Shown piece by piece: positions 45,500-55,388 of a stretch of DNA of 64,000 nucleotides. Position 1 is the first letter of the stretch. Every line of letters begins with the position of its first letter. The DNA comes from Cellvibrionaceae bacterium (GTDB lineage Bacteria; Pseudomonadota; Gammaproteobacteria; Pseudomonadales; Cellvibrionaceae), in the NCBI GenBank assembly GCA_028281575.1, contig JANQJP010000090.1, forward strand, positions 150,679 through 214,678, in the 5' to 3' direction. The translations under genes and the position numbers were made by a program. The notes beneath the pieces were generated by a model. The model ran no database searches and was not told where the DNA came from. It worked only from the letters and a program-made list of their open reading frames with translations.

Positions 45500-46489
45500 C
45501 TATTGTTTTATGAATTGATGAATTTGGATTTGAAACCCGTTGCGCAGTGCGAAGTAGCGGCTGACGCCTTCTTTAAGATTTACTTTGGTTGCCCAGTAGC
45601 GGAGGTCGTCTGTATCAAAGCCCAGCCACTGGTCTCCGCAGGCTTCGCGGACCCAGTCTTGATCGTGTGCAGACAAGTCGCATACCAGTAATACACCACC
45701 TGGTTTAATACAGTGCGCTGCGTCCGCAAAGATATGGCTCGGCGAAGCGGTGTGGTGGAGCACCATATTAATAACAACGCAGTCGACTGCAGCGGGAAGT
45801 GAGCGGCAATACGCCGTGTCGTTGTGCACAAATGAAATGTTGGCGAGCTGCTGCGCAAAACAAAATTCACGACTCTGCTGTAGCAAGACCGCCGAGCTAT
45901 CTAATGCGATGACCTTAGCGAAACGGCGGCTTAGCTCGGGCAGGAACTCTCCGGCACCGGGCCCTACCTCGAGTGCGCAGGCGTTTTCCTCGTAGGGGCT
46001 GTAAGTGAGCACCTGGGCCACCTCCGGGCCGTAAACGTTATAAGCGGCAATCAATTCCTGCTGTTCGCGAAACGCGTCCGCATTTTCGAGAAAAAACAAT
46101 TTGGACGCATCCGCGCGCTGTCGGTATACCTGCTCGAGATTGGTAGACACTGTCTCGGGTAATTTTAGTGTATCCGCTAAAGCATAGATGGCGTTTCGCA
46201 AAATGGCTTCTGCTTCAGTGATCTCGTCGTCGCAACGGCGATAGAAAATTGTATTGCCTTCGCGTCGTTTGTTAACGAGCCCCGCATTTGCCAATACCTT
46301 GAGGTGATGACTCATACCGCTTTGCTTGGTCTCGAAAATCTGACAGAGCTCCAGCACACCGAATGAATCGCTGCTTAGACTCGCGAGAATCTGCAGGCGC
46401 AGGTTGTCGCCCGCGGCCTTGAGGCACGAAGCTGCGGCGCTAATATCGCTGTCTTCCCGGGTGGATATGGCTTCAATAGGACTGGTCAT
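45500..46489 (-). CDS. sahR: SahR-type ArsR regulator fused to a SAM-dependent methyltransferase domain
   Basis: 329 residues from the ATG at 46489 (a TTG 21 nt upstream is in frame). An ArsR winged helix spans about residues 20-90 ([52 protein letters not shown]). A class I methyltransferase fold follows at about 150-280 ([39 protein letters not shown]). SahR proteins of this architecture repress methionine-cycle genes and respond to S-adenosylhomocysteine. Here metK, ahcY, metF and rsmE follow on the same strand and a perfect palindrome lies just upstream. Confidence 0.85.
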   Translation of the reverse strand: MTSPIEAISTREDSDISAAASCLKAAGDNLRLQILASLSSDSFGVLELCQIFETKQSGMSHHLKVLANAGLVNKRREGNTIFYRRCDDEITEAEAILRNAIYALADTLKLPETVSTNLEQVYRQRADASKLFFLENADAFREQQELIAAYNVYGPEVAQVLTYSPYEENACALEVGPGAGEFLPELSRRFAKVIALDSSAVLLQQSREFCFAQQLANISFVHNDTAYCRSLPAAVDCVVINMVLHHTASPSHIFADAAHCIKPGGVLLVCDLSAHDQDWVREACGDQWLGFDTDDLRYWATKVNLKEGVSRYFALRNGFQIQIHQFIKQ

Positions 46490-46513
46490 TCGAGAAATAC
46501 TAGCACTCAATAA

Positions 46514-46541
46514 AGCTATATCAAAATTTTTTGATATAGCT
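46514..46541. promoter_or_regulatory. Palindromic operator, probable SahR site
   Basis: Two 13-bp perfect arms (AGCTATATCAAAA and TTTTGATATAGCT) around a central TT, 25 nt upstream of the sahR ATG. The ATATCAA...TTGATAT core resembles known SahR-type sites. It overlaps a possible plus-strand promoter (TTGATA at 46531, 17-nt spacer, TATGAA at 46554), so binding here could affect both the sahR operon and the divergent tkt gene. The regulator assignment is inference from proximity. Confidence 0.75.
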
Positions 46542-46717
46542 ATGACAAAATAATATGAATACGGTAAAAGCTAAAAGCGAAAAGTATGGCGCTGTGCCGC
46601 ATCGTGCCTCGCAGGTTTACGCGCGACGCTCAGTAGTGGAGAATAGCGGCCCCAAAATCTGATTTGATACCCTTATCGATCCCCTTATTTTTTCTCATTT
46701 AAAGGAGCTGAGTAGTT

Positions 46718-48715
46718 ATGCCTATGCGCAAAGAACTCGCTAATGCCATCCGTGTCCTTAGCATGGATGCGGTCCAAAAAGCTAAAAGTGGACACCCCGG
46801 TGCGCCGATGGGCATGGCAGATATCGCCGAAGTATTGTGGAACGACTTTTTGAAGCACAATCCTCAGAACCCGGAGTGGGCGGATCGTGACCGTTTCGTG
46901 CTTTCAAATGGGCACGGTTCCATGTTGATTTATTCGTTATTACATCTCTCCGGTTACGCGTTACCGATGGCAGAGTTAGAGCAATTTCGCCAGCTTCACT
47001 CTAAAACGCCCGGACACCCTGAGTACGGTTACGCTCCCGGTGTTGAAACCACTACTGGGCCGCTCGGTGCCGGTATCTCTAATGCCGTGGGTATGGCGAT
47101 TGCAGAGAAGACTCTAGCCGCGCAGTTCAACCGTGAAGGGCACGAGATTGTCGATCACTACACATATTGCTTTATGGGCGATGGCTGCTTGATGGAAGGG
47201 ATTTCTCACGAAGCCTGCTCTTTAGCGGGAACGTTAAAGCTTGGCAAATTAATCGCGTTTTACGATGACAACGGTATCTCGATTGATGGTCATGTAGAGG
47301 GTTGGTTTACTGATGATACGCCGAAGCGCTTTGAATCATACGGTTGGCACGTGATTGCCAAAGTAGATGGTCACGACCCGGAAGCAATTAAAGCGGCGAT
47401 TGATGAAGCTCGCTCCGTTGCTGATAAGCCAACGATTATTTGTACACAGACAACCATTGGTTACGGCTCTCCGAACAAAGCAGGTACTCACGGTAGCCAC
47501 GGCGCTCCGCTCGGTGAGGATGAGGTGGTGGCAACGCGAGAAGTCCTCGGCTGGTCACACGCGCCCTTCGTTATTCCGACAGAGGTATACGCGGGTTGGG
47601 ATGCGAAGGAAAAAGGCACCGCGAACGAAGCTGCGTGGACGGATAAACTGGCCGCTTATCGAGAGGCTCATCCAGCGTTAGCTGCGGAATATGAGCGGCG
47701 GGTAATCAACAATGAATTGCCTGGAGATTTTGAAGCTAAGGCCGTGGCATTTATTAATGAGTGCCAGGAAAAAGGTGAGAAAATTGCATCGCGCAAGGCT
47801 TCACAAAATGCTATTGAAGCTTATGCATCGTTTTTGCCAGAGATAATCGGTGGTTCTGCAGACCTTGCAGGGTCTAACCTTACGCTTTGGTCGGGTTCGA
47901 AAGGCATTCAAGACGATCCAGCGGGCAATTACATTTATTACGGCGTGCGTGAGTTTGGCATGAGCGGCATCATGAATGGTATTGCGCTGCACGGCGGCTT
48001 TATCAATTACGGCGCGACTTTCTTAATGTTCCAACAGTACGCCGCGAATGCCGTGCGCATGGCTGCGCTTATGGGGGTGCAAAGTATCTTTGTCTATACG
48101 CATGACTCAATTGGCCAGGGTGAAGACGGCCCGACCCATCAGCCGATAGAAAACCTTGCGCATCTGCGTATGACACCAAATATGCAAGTGTGGCGTCCTG
48201 CGGATACGACTGAGACCGCGGTTGCCTGGAAGAAGGCCATTGAGCGTAAAGATGGTCCAACGTCACTGGTATTTAGCCGGCAGGGCCTGCCAGCGCTTGA
48301 GCGCAGCCCAGAACAGGTAGCTGCGATTGAAAAAGGTGCTTATGCGATCGTCGAGTGCGAAGGTACGCCGGATGTTATTTTGATCGCGACCGGCTCGGAA
48401 GTATCTGTTGCGGTCGCAGCAGCAAAACAATTGAGTAGCACCGGTACCAAGGTGAGAGCTGTCTCCATGCCGAGTACGACGGCATTTGACCAACAGGACG
48501 AGGCTTATAAACAAAGTGTTTTGCCCTCAGATGTCAGTGCGCGGGTGGCGATTGAAGCTGCTCATGTTGATTACTGGGCCAAATACGTTGGTTTTGATGG
48601 TCGCGTTATCGGTATGACGAGTTTTGGTGAATCAGCTCCTGGCGGAGCTTTGATGGAGCACTTTGGTTTTACGGTAGAAAATGTGTTGAGTGTTGCTAAC
48701 GAGTTGCTCGCGTAA
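46718..48715 (+). CDS. tkt: Transketolase
   Basis: 665 residues, normal for bacterial TktA. It is the thiamine-diphosphate enzyme of the pentose phosphate pathway. Motifs include [46 protein letters not shown] (ThDP/Mg site GDG), and in the pyrimidine domain [19 protein letters not shown] and [23 protein letters not shown] lies 12 nt before the ATG; a second ATG two codons on is possible. It is divergent from sahR and followed by a hairpin terminator. Confidence 0.97.
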   Translation: MPMRKELANAIRVLSMDAVQKAKSGHPGAPMGMADIAEVLWNDFLKHNPQNPEWADRDRFVLSNGHGSMLIYSLLHLSGYALPMAELEQFRQLHSKTPGHPEYGYAPGVETTTGPLGAGISNAVGMAIAEKTLAAQFNREGHEIVDHYTYCFMGDGCLMEGISHEACSLAGTLKLGKLIAFYDDNGISIDGHVEGWFTDDTPKRFESYGWHVIAKVDGHDPEAIKAAIDEARSVADKPTIICTQTTIGYGSPNKAGTHGSHGAPLGEDEVVATREVLGWSHAPFVIPTEVYAGWDAKEKGTANEAAWTDKLAAYREAHPALAAEYERRVINNELPGDFEAKAVAFINECQEKGEKIASRKASQNAIEAYASFLPEIIGGSADLAGSNLTLWSGSKGIQDDPAGNYIYYGVREFGMSGIMNGIALHGGFINYGATFLMFQQYAANAVRMAALMGVQSIFVYTHDSIGQGEDGPTHQPIENLAHLRMTPNMQVWRPADTTETAVAWKKAIERKDGPTSLVFSRQGLPALERSPEQVAAIEKGAYAIVECEGTPDVILIATGSEVSVAVAAAKQLSSTGTKVRAVSMPSTTAFDQQDEAYKQSVLPSDVSARVAIEAAHVDYWAKYVGFDGRVIGMTSFGESAPGGALMEHFGFTVENVLSVANELLA

Positions 48716-48731
48716 TTCGTACCCATCATCG

Positions 48732-48762
48732 AAAAAAGCCGCGGCGTCGTCCGCGGTTTTTC
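48732..48762 (+). terminator. Rho-independent terminator after tkt
   Basis: A CCGCGG-CGTCGT-CCGCGG hairpin preceded by an A run and followed by TTTTT, 16 nt after the transketolase stop. The flanking A and T runs can extend the stem and would also allow function on the other strand. Confidence 0.85.
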
Positions 48763-48868
48763 TGTATGGATAAGCTGCTGATATCGAATACAGGGTTGCT
48801 TGATTTTGCTGTCGTGATATCTATTATTGGGTCCTTATTTTTCGCATAGATGATTTCAGGCCCTCATT

Positions 48869-49291
48869 ATGGAAACTACGGTATATAACCCACCTGAATC
48901 CGATCTGGAGCGCAAAGATAATAGGCCTCTGACCGCGTCAGAAAAGTTGGAGCAGTCTCGCCGGGATATGCAGGCCGCTGCTGCCCGGAGCAGGCTCAAT
49001 CTGATTTGGGGGTTTCGTTTAGCGGTGGATGTCTTGGCCGGCGCACTGGCGATATACCTGCTCTACATGGGGGTACAGGCAAAGGCGTCCGCCGACGTGA
49101 TACTCGGTCTGATAATTCTCTTGATGTATGGGTTGGAGATCATTCCGATTATTGGTTTTTTTAGGCAGAAAGCCTGGTCAATTATCCCTTTGCATATATT
49201 TTCCGCGATTAGTTTGCTCAACATTCCTTTTGGTACGCTTTTATCAATCATTCATTACGTGAACGCTGGCAAGCTCCAGTTTGAAAAATAA
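48869..49291 (+). CDS. Small membrane protein, unknown
   Basis: 140 residues. A polar N-terminus of about 48 residues (ESDLERKDNRPLTASEKLEQSRRDMQAAAARSRL, helical) is followed by three or four hydrophobic helices (about 49-69, 75-93, 98-112, 116-130). No motif is recognised. It is 17 nt upstream of another membrane-protein gene and probably cotranscribed with it. The upstream space after the tkt terminator likely carries its promoter. Confidence 0.7.
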   Translation: METTVYNPPESDLERKDNRPLTASEKLEQSRRDMQAAAARSRLNLIWGFRLAVDVLAGALAIYLLYMGVQAKASADVILGLIILLMYGLEIIPIIGFFRQKAWSIIPLHIFSAISLLNIPFGTLLSIIHYVNAGKLQFEK

Positions 49292-49308
49292 TACCTTTGT
49301 GAATAGAT

Positions 49309-49680
49309 ATGATTGAGGTTGTCGGCGTGTTAGCGCTTATATATTTCCTGGTTTTATTTGCGGTTTTGCTTGTTAGTAAGACGAAAGTATTTATGGTCTT
49401 ACTTGCATATGTCGCTACCATGTCTCTCGGTTGGGGGACTTTAACCCATAAATTAAACGACAGGTTGCGCATGGAAATTTGCCCTGAGCGCAAGAACATC
49501 TGTATTAACCTGGATGATATTTACGCCAGTCCAGCGAAATACGCAGATTATCATCAGACGGAATTTATGCTTGATATTAACCGGGAATGGGGCTGGTTGA
49601 TATGGAGTGGCTATTTCTTGTTAGCTTATTTTCTGGCATTGGTTTGGCTAAAGTTTCGTGGTCGTAGTTCTAAGCCATGA
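49309..49680 (+). CDS. Small membrane protein, unknown
   Basis: 123 residues. Two hydrophobic helices near the N-terminus (about 3-24 and 27-45), an extracytoplasmic-type loop with two cysteines (EICPERKNICINLDDIYASPAKYADYH) that could form a disulfide, and a third helix near the C-terminus (about 95-115) ending in a basic tail. I do not recognise a family. It directly follows the preceding small membrane protein gene. Confidence 0.65.
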   Translation: MIEVVGVLALIYFLVLFAVLLVSKTKVFMVLLAYVATMSLGWGTLTHKLNDRLRMEICPERKNICINLDDIYASPAKYADYHQTEFMLDINREWGWLIWSGYFLLAYFLALVWLKFRGRSSKP

Positions 49681-50483
49681 GTTTTTTACTTCAGCTGATT
49701 TGTCAATTTTTTAGATGCTTTGGCAGGAAAGCACCTACCTCGCCATAAACTTCCTTTGTGATCTCCGTAATGCCCATTGATCGTCGATGCATCTTCCTTT
49801 GTAAGGGAGCTTGTTAACCATCGTGGTTGAAGTGTCTCAGAAATCATAATTGAGCCTTAACTGGGAAGCCTGGGGCTTCGTAACAAGCGAAAATACTTGC
49901 TTCTCTATAAGAACGGCTATAATTGTTTTTGTTGACAGTATACGGGCGATAGGTTTTAACGTGCGCGCTATTGGACGCAAGATCCTGTATTACGATTAAG
50001 TTATATATGATGCAGTTTTGTTTGTTTTTTGGTCTAATGGGCTGAATTTTAATCCAATATGGGCGTTTGCTGCGTTGGAATACGTTTACAAATAGAGTGT
50101 TGATTTTTTCTGCGCTTCTCTGCTAGGATGCCTCGGTGCCCAGTTAAAGGATAAAAATAGGGCATAGTTAGACAACAAGGGTTATCAAGTATTTGGGATA
50201 TATGGTAGCCGTGGCAGTAAAAAATAATAAAACGATTTCGGTGGATTTTAGGCCTGATGTAAGGCCGGTTTTCATCGCTGCTTTATCTGATAATAAGATG
50301 ACAATAATAGTCTGCTAGCTACTAATAGAGGGTCAAAATATGGTTGTTATTCAACGCCATTTCACATCGAGCTAAAACTTCACGATGACTGCGATATTCG
50401 TCGAGCCTGTATGGGTTCGAGGGCTATGGTTGTGATCAAAAAATTTAATAAAAATAAATTTACTATGTGCTGAGGAAAAAAAT
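49681..50483. promoter_or_regulatory. 800-nt upstream region of the TonB receptor gene
   Basis: Non-coding except for a 12-codon ORF at 50340 described separately. A sigma-70-like pair TTGACA (49932-49937), 17-nt spacer, TTTAAC (49955-49960) is the best promoter candidate I can see, about 520 nt before the receptor; it would imply a long leader. A short imperfect hairpin (AGGCCTGATGTAAGGCC) lies near 50250. No operator palindrome was identified. Confidence 0.4.
50340..50375 (+). other. Short upstream ORF resembling the receptor's own start
   Basis: AGAGGG about 6 nt ahead of an ATG, then 11 sense codons (MVVIQRHFTSS) and TAA. The nucleotide context (AAAATATGGTTGTTA, CCATTTCA, GAGC) closely repeats that of the receptor gene start at 50484 (MVVKRHHFKKS). 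It may be a remnant of a duplicated 5' end or a leader peptide; no expression evidence is available. Confidence 0.5.
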
Positions 50484-53400
50484 ATGGTTGTTAAGCGTCA
50501 CCATTTCAAAAAGAGCATACTTGCTTCTCTAGTATCGTCTATATCTCTGACGGGGGTTAGTGCTTACGCACAGGATCAGGAAAACGATGAGGTTGTGGTT
50601 GTCACTGGTATTCGTGCCAGTTTGATTCAATCCATGGACCTTAAGCGCGATTCTGATGGTGTCGTTGACGCGATCTCCTCAGAAGATATAGGTAAATTTC
50701 CAGACACTAACTTGGCTGAATCACTTCAGCGTATCACTGGTGTGTCGATCGATAGAAATAACGGTGAAGGTGAGTTCGTTACCGTTCGTGGTTTCGGTCC
50801 TGACTACAATATGGTCACATTGAATGGCCGCACCATGCCGACTTCTTCGATTCAAAATACCGATGCTGCTGACAGTCGTGCATTTAGCTTCGCGAACATC
50901 GCATCTGAAGGTGTTAGTGCAGTTAAGGTATATAAAACGGGTCGTGCGGACGTTGCTTCTGGCGGGGTTGGTGGTACGATCGATTTGGTCACTATCAAGC
51001 CACTTGAAGCGGGCGGCACTAAGTTCTCTGTTGGTGTTAAAGCAGTTAACGATACTTCAAGCGAAGTAAACGATCGTTTGACCCCAGAAGTGACGGGTTT
51101 GTTCAGTACTACTTTTGCTGACGACACTATGGGTATTGCACTATCAGGTAGCTACCAGAATCGTAAGTATGGTAACGCCCGTGCGGAAGTAGAGAACGGC
51201 TGGCGACCTGGTGTGTCTCCTAATGCTGCCTGGGGCGGACCCCTCGGACCTGCAGCGCCAGATGATGGCCCAGATCCTCATGTAAACCGTCCTGCCGAAG
51301 GCACGCTTAACCAGGTGCCACAAAATGTTGTTTATGGTATCGCGGAGCTCGAGCGTACACGTATTAATGGTCAGGCGACGTTCCAGTGGTCTCCAGTTGA
51401 ATCTGTGACGGCGACTTTGGATTATACCTACGCGGAAAATGATATCGAACAAAACCAGAATATTTCTTCTTTCTGGAACAACTTCGGTTTCACTGGCGGT
51501 GTTTGGTCCGGTGCGGAAGCTACTGGAGGTGCGCTTGACGGCGGCGTTGTTACTCCACTTTCGCTCACTGAAAACAACACCGGCGTTGCTGGTGGCGATG
51601 GCTTAGGTGGTATCACTGAAGGTGATTTAACCTTTGCTGACTATGTTTCTCAGGTAGAAAAGAGTGGGCAGGCCACTGAGTTGTCATCTACGGGTTTGAA
51701 CATCGAATGGGCAGTGACAGATTCACTCGATTTGTTCTTCGATTACCATCAGTCTCAGTCGATTACTGCGCCAAACACTGATTTGGGTAACAGTAACACC
51801 ATTCAGTTAGCGGCAAACGTTCGCGCGCAAACCACTTTTGATTTTTCTGATGATTTACCGGTTGTTTCAACTCTGCTGCCTGCAGATATTGATTACACAA
51901 CTGTCGATGGCGCTACGGGTAACCCGTGGGGCGATGTTGCGTCTTTGGGTGATGCGGCTGACCGTGCACGTACAACGGGAACGAGCTTCCGTAACAGCCT
52001 TACCGACCAGACTGTTGATGAATGGCGCCTCGGTGGTAGCTACAATTTCGATGACAGCGTTTTGGAAAGCATCGATTTTGGCGTAGGCTGGCGAGAAACC
52101 AATAACCGCAACGCTTTTGCTGAAGCGCAGCGTCCTAACTGGGGGGGTACTGGAACCTTTGATGATGTGCCTACTCAACTACTTCAGGACAGTCTGTCTA
52201 GCTTCTCTGACCGTTTCGACGCTGTTTCTGGCGACGCCGATCTTATTGCGGACGAGTACTTTGCACTTCCGTTCGATGAAATCGCGGATATCATCGGTGG
52301 GCTTTACTACAACGATGTTGCTGGCGCTTGGCCTTGCTTTGAGCGTCTGTGCGCACCTTCGATTTTCACAACGGACCAGCGTACTACAGAAGAAGTGACA
52401 AGTGCTTATTTGCAGGCAACCTTTGCGATGGACATCAGCTCTGATTTGAGCGCGCGTGCCACCATTGGTGTTCGCAACGAAGAGACAACTGTTGAATCAA
52501 GCACATTACTGCCAGAGCCAACTGAAATCGCGTGGGTTTCTGTGAATGAGTTTGCAATTACTCGTGGTGATGCCGTTTTCTTTGAGGGCGAAGGTGATTA
52601 TAGCCACACCCTTCCAAACGCGGACATTAGCTTAACGTTCTTGGAAGATATGGTTCTGCGTCTGTCATACAGCGAGACGATTGGTCGTCCTACCTTTGGT
52701 GATTTGACTGCGGGTGGTCGATTGGATGAAGTGCGTTTTGATACTGCAAGAGGTAGCCGTGGTAATCCGGGCTTGCTTCCGCTTGAATCGACAAACATTG
52801 ATGTGTCGTTTGAATACTACTACGCGGAAGGCAGCTATGCGTCTATTGGCTACTTCAGTAAGGATGTTGATAACTTCGTAGCTGATTCTTTTGCAACAGA
52901 TAGTCCGTTTACCGTTGTTAGTCCTGTTGAGGGAAGTCGTATTGACGATGCTATAGCTGCTGCAGGAGCCGGTGCTACGGTTGAGCAGATCCGTGATCAG
53001 CTAGTGGCAGACAACCCTACTGACCCAACGATTACTCCGGGTGACACTGGTGCGGGCATTCAACCTCGCATTGCGGGTAACCCTGAGACCGATGACCCTG
53101 TAACGGTGCTGTTTTCTCAGCCGGGTAACCGAGATAATAACTCGCTGGATGGTATCGAAATTGCTGTGCAGCATTTGTTTGGTGAGTCAGGTTTTGGTGT
53201 TATCGCCAACTACACTATGGTGGACAGTGACCTCGAAGCTGACCCAACGGATCTCGCCGGAGATGCACAGGTACCTTTGGAAGGCTTGAGTGATACGATT
53301 AACATTGTCGCTTTCTACGATAACCACGGTTTGCAAGCGCGTATCGCGTATAACTGGCGTGACGAATTCTTCACTAACAACGAAGATGCTATCGGGCCTG

Positions 53401-53597
53401 CAGCGGTATTTACCGACGAATACTCTCAAATTGACTTCAATGTTAGCTATGACATTAATGACAATTTCAGCGTGTTGTTCGAAGGTATCAATATCACTGA
53501 CGAATACACCCGCCTCTACAACCGTCATTCGCAAGCGACTGACACTGTAGTTGCAACTGGGCCTCGTTACGCGATCGGTGCTCGATACAAGTTCTAA
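50484..53597 (+). CDS. TonB-dependent outer-membrane receptor
   Basis: 1037 residues, of the long TonB-dependent receptor type common in polysaccharide-using bacteria. ATG at 50484 follows GAGGAAAA. The signal peptide ends at SAYAQ (about residue 30). A TonB-box-like DEVVVVTG lies at 35-42, the plug domain at about 55-170 (SSEDIGKFPDTNLAESLQRITGVSIDR...VTVRGFGPDYNMVTLNGR), and the 22-stranded barrel ends in RYAIGARYKF. Imported ligands are probably oligosaccharides or other large molecules, but nothing in the sequence fixes this. It heads the halogenase/SapC cluster; a terminator follows directly, so downstream genes may be expressed at a lower level or separately. Confidence 0.93.
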   Translation: MVVKRHHFKKSILASLVSSISLTGVSAYAQDQENDEVVVVTGIRASLIQSMDLKRDSDGVVDAISSEDIGKFPDTNLAESLQRITGVSIDRNNGEGEFVTVRGFGPDYNMVTLNGRTMPTSSIQNTDAADSRAFSFANIASEGVSAVKVYKTGRADVASGGVGGTIDLVTIKPLEAGGTKFSVGVKAVNDTSSEVNDRLTPEVTGLFSTTFADDTMGIALSGSYQNRKYGNARAEVENGWRPGVSPNAAWGGPLGPAAPDDGPDPHVNRPAEGTLNQVPQNVVYGIAELERTRINGQATFQWSPVESVTATLDYTYAENDIEQNQNISSFWNNFGFTGGVWSGAEATGGALDGGVVTPLSLTENNTGVAGGDGLGGITEGDLTFADYVSQVEKSGQATELSSTGLNIEWAVTDSLDLFFDYHQSQSITAPNTDLGNSNTIQLAANVRAQTTFDFSDDLPVVSTLLPADIDYTTVDGATGNPWGDVASLGDAADRARTTGTSFRNSLTDQTVDEWRLGGSYNFDDSVLESIDFGVGWRETNNRNAFAEAQRPNWGGTGTFDDVPTQLLQDSLSSFSDRFDAVSGDADLIADEYFALPFDEIADIIGGLYYNDVAGAWPCFERLCAPSIFTTDQRTTEEVTSAYLQATFAMDISSDLSARATIGVRNEETTVESSTLLPEPTEIAWVSVNEFAITRGDAVFFEGEGDYSHTLPNADISLTFLEDMVLRLSYSETIGRPTFGDLTAGGRLDEVRFDTARGSRGNPGLLPLESTNIDVSFEYYYAEGSYASIGYFSKDVDNFVADSFATDSPFTVVSPVEGSRIDDAIAAAGAGATVEQIRDQLVADNPTDPTITPGDTGAGIQPRIAGNPETDDPVTVLFSQPGNRDNNSLDGIEIAVQHLFGESGFGVIANYTMVDSDLEADPTDLAGDAQVPLEGLSDTINIVAFYDNHGLQARIAYNWRDEFFTNNEDAIGPAAVFTDEYSQIDFNVSYDINDNFSVLFEGINITDEYTRLYNRHSQATDTVVATGPRYAIGARYKF

Positions 53598-53619
53598 TTG
53601 TTCTTGTTTGACGCATAAT

Positions 53620-53647
53620 AAAGCCGCTGCTTGCAGCGGCTTTTTTG
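53620..53647 (+). terminator. Rho-independent terminator after the TonB receptor
   Basis: A perfect GCCGCTGC-TT-GCAGCGGC stem preceded by AAA and followed by TTTTTT, 25 nt after the receptor stop. Confidence 0.9.
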
Positions 53648-53767
53648 TATCCGTAGATTGACTTTCTGAAGCTAGTTCATCAATGTTTTCGTAAATTGAT
53701 TTGGCTCAAGCCATGTGGTTCGTTTAAAAAGATAAACTTACAGTATTACATCTATTTTGTTTGATAA

Positions 53768-55315
53768 ATGGACAAACCTTTAAAGCAAATTGTTATTTTG
53801 GGAGGAGGAAGCGCCGGCTGGTTGACAGCGGGAGTGCTTGCGTCTGAACACAACAGTGCCCGAGAAGACGGTGTGCAAATTACTTTGGTTGAATCTCCCA
53901 GCGTGAGCACAGTTGGTGTCGGTGAAGGGACTTGGCCGACGATGCGTAACACCCTGAGAAAAATCGGGATTTCAGAAAACACATTTATCCGATCATGCGA
54001 TGCATCCTTCAAGCAGGGCTCGCAGTTTGTGGGGTGGGTGGATGGTAAAGATGATGACAAGTATTACCACCCCTTTACCATTCCCACAGGTTTGGGTGAC
54101 GCTAACATTGTGCAGTATTGGCGATCGCATCAGCGGAATATGTCTTTTGCCAATGCATTTACGCCCCAGGCCCATGTCTGCGACTCGGGTTTAGCTCCAA
54201 AACAAAAAGCCACGCCAGAATATGCTGTGGTTGTGAACTATGGCTATCACTTGGACGCTGGAAAATTTGCGCAGTTATTAGAGCGGCATTGCACTAAAAA
54301 TTTAGGCGTTAAACACCTTAAGGCGCATGTTACTGATGTGCGTGTGTGTAAACAGTCGGGGTTTCTCGAGTCCATACTTACTGATGGTGGTGAAGTCGAG
54401 GGTGACTTTTTTATCGATTGCTCGGGTTTTGCTTCATTGCTTCTTGGGCAGCATTACAAGATTCCATTTATTGATAAACAATCTTGTTTATTCAATGATT
54501 CTGCTTTGGCTGCGCGATTAGAGTATCCGTACCCCGATTCCGATATCGCAACGCACACTATCTCTACCGCCAAGAGTAATGGTTGGGTTTGGGATATTGG
54601 GCTGCCTTCGCGGCGGGGCATAGGTTATGTTTATTCCAGCGATTATACGACGGATGAGGATGCTGAAAAAGTTTTAAGAGAATACATTGGTAACGATAAA
54701 GTTGAGTCCTCTATAAGAAAAATTAGCTTTAAACCGGGGCATCGAGAAAAGTTCTGGCATAAAAACTGTGTTGCGGTAGGAATGGCAGCGGGATTTTTGG
54801 AGCCACTCGAAGCTTCAGCATTGGCGCTTATCGAACTGTCAGCGAGTATGATAAGTAAAGAACTGCCCGCCAGATTGGATATTATGGACTTGGCGGCTAA
54901 ACGCTTTAACAAACGTTTTCACTATCGCTGGGAAAAGATAATAGATTTTCTGAAGTTGCACTATGTGCTTAGTAAACGGGATGATTCCCAGTATTGGATT
55001 GATAATCGAGATGTAAGCTCTATCTCCGACACGCTGTTGGATATGCTCAAAATATGGAAATATCAGGTGCCCTCTCACAATGATTTTACTGATGTGGAGG
55101 AGCTTTTTTCATCCTCGAGTTATCAATACATACTTTACGGAATGGATTTTAATACTGAAGGGCGTTTAACCAGCTCGAGAGATATGGAGCCTCAGCTTGC
55201 GGAAAAGTATTTTCTTCAAAATCAAACGCTCACTGATAAGTATCTTAAAGGCTTGCCCAAAAACAGGGACCTAATTAATTATATTTTTTCAAATGGTATG
55301 CCCTCGACAGTTTAG
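53768..55315 (+). CDS. Flavin-dependent tryptophan halogenase family protein (1)
   Basis: 515 residues. FAD-binding GGGSAGWLTA lies at 12-21 and the probable catalytic Lys82 in ASFKQGSQF. The family's WxWxIP motif is altered here to WVWDIGLP (273-280), and the C-terminal EPLEST motif reads EPLEAS (345-350), keeping Glu348. The fold and length match flavin-dependent halogenases, which use FADH2, O2 and halide. The changes at the signature motifs leave activity uncertain. Members of this group next to TonB receptors have no proven physiological substrate. The SapC gene follows 73 nt downstream. Confidence 0.85.
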   Translation: MDKPLKQIVILGGGSAGWLTAGVLASEHNSAREDGVQITLVESPSVSTVGVGEGTWPTMRNTLRKIGISENTFIRSCDASFKQGSQFVGWVDGKDDDKYYHPFTIPTGLGDANIVQYWRSHQRNMSFANAFTPQAHVCDSGLAPKQKATPEYAVVVNYGYHLDAGKFAQLLERHCTKNLGVKHLKAHVTDVRVCKQSGFLESILTDGGEVEGDFFIDCSGFASLLLGQHYKIPFIDKQSCLFNDSALAARLEYPYPDSDIATHTISTAKSNGWVWDIGLPSRRGIGYVYSSDYTTDEDAEKVLREYIGNDKVESSIRKISFKPGHREKFWHKNCVAVGMAAGFLEPLEASALALIELSASMISKELPARLDIMDLAAKRFNKRFHYRWEKIIDFLKLHYVLSKRDDSQYWIDNRDVSSISDTLLDMLKIWKYQVPSHNDFTDVEELFSSSSYQYILYGMDFNTEGRLTSSRDMEPQLAEKYFLQNQTLTDKYLKGLPKNRDLINYIFSNGMPSTV

Positions 55316-55388
55316 GCTAGAGATTAGCTGCCCTGATCGATGTGTATAAAGAGTTACAGCTCGTAAAAATAGAAGAGAAAATTGCTAT

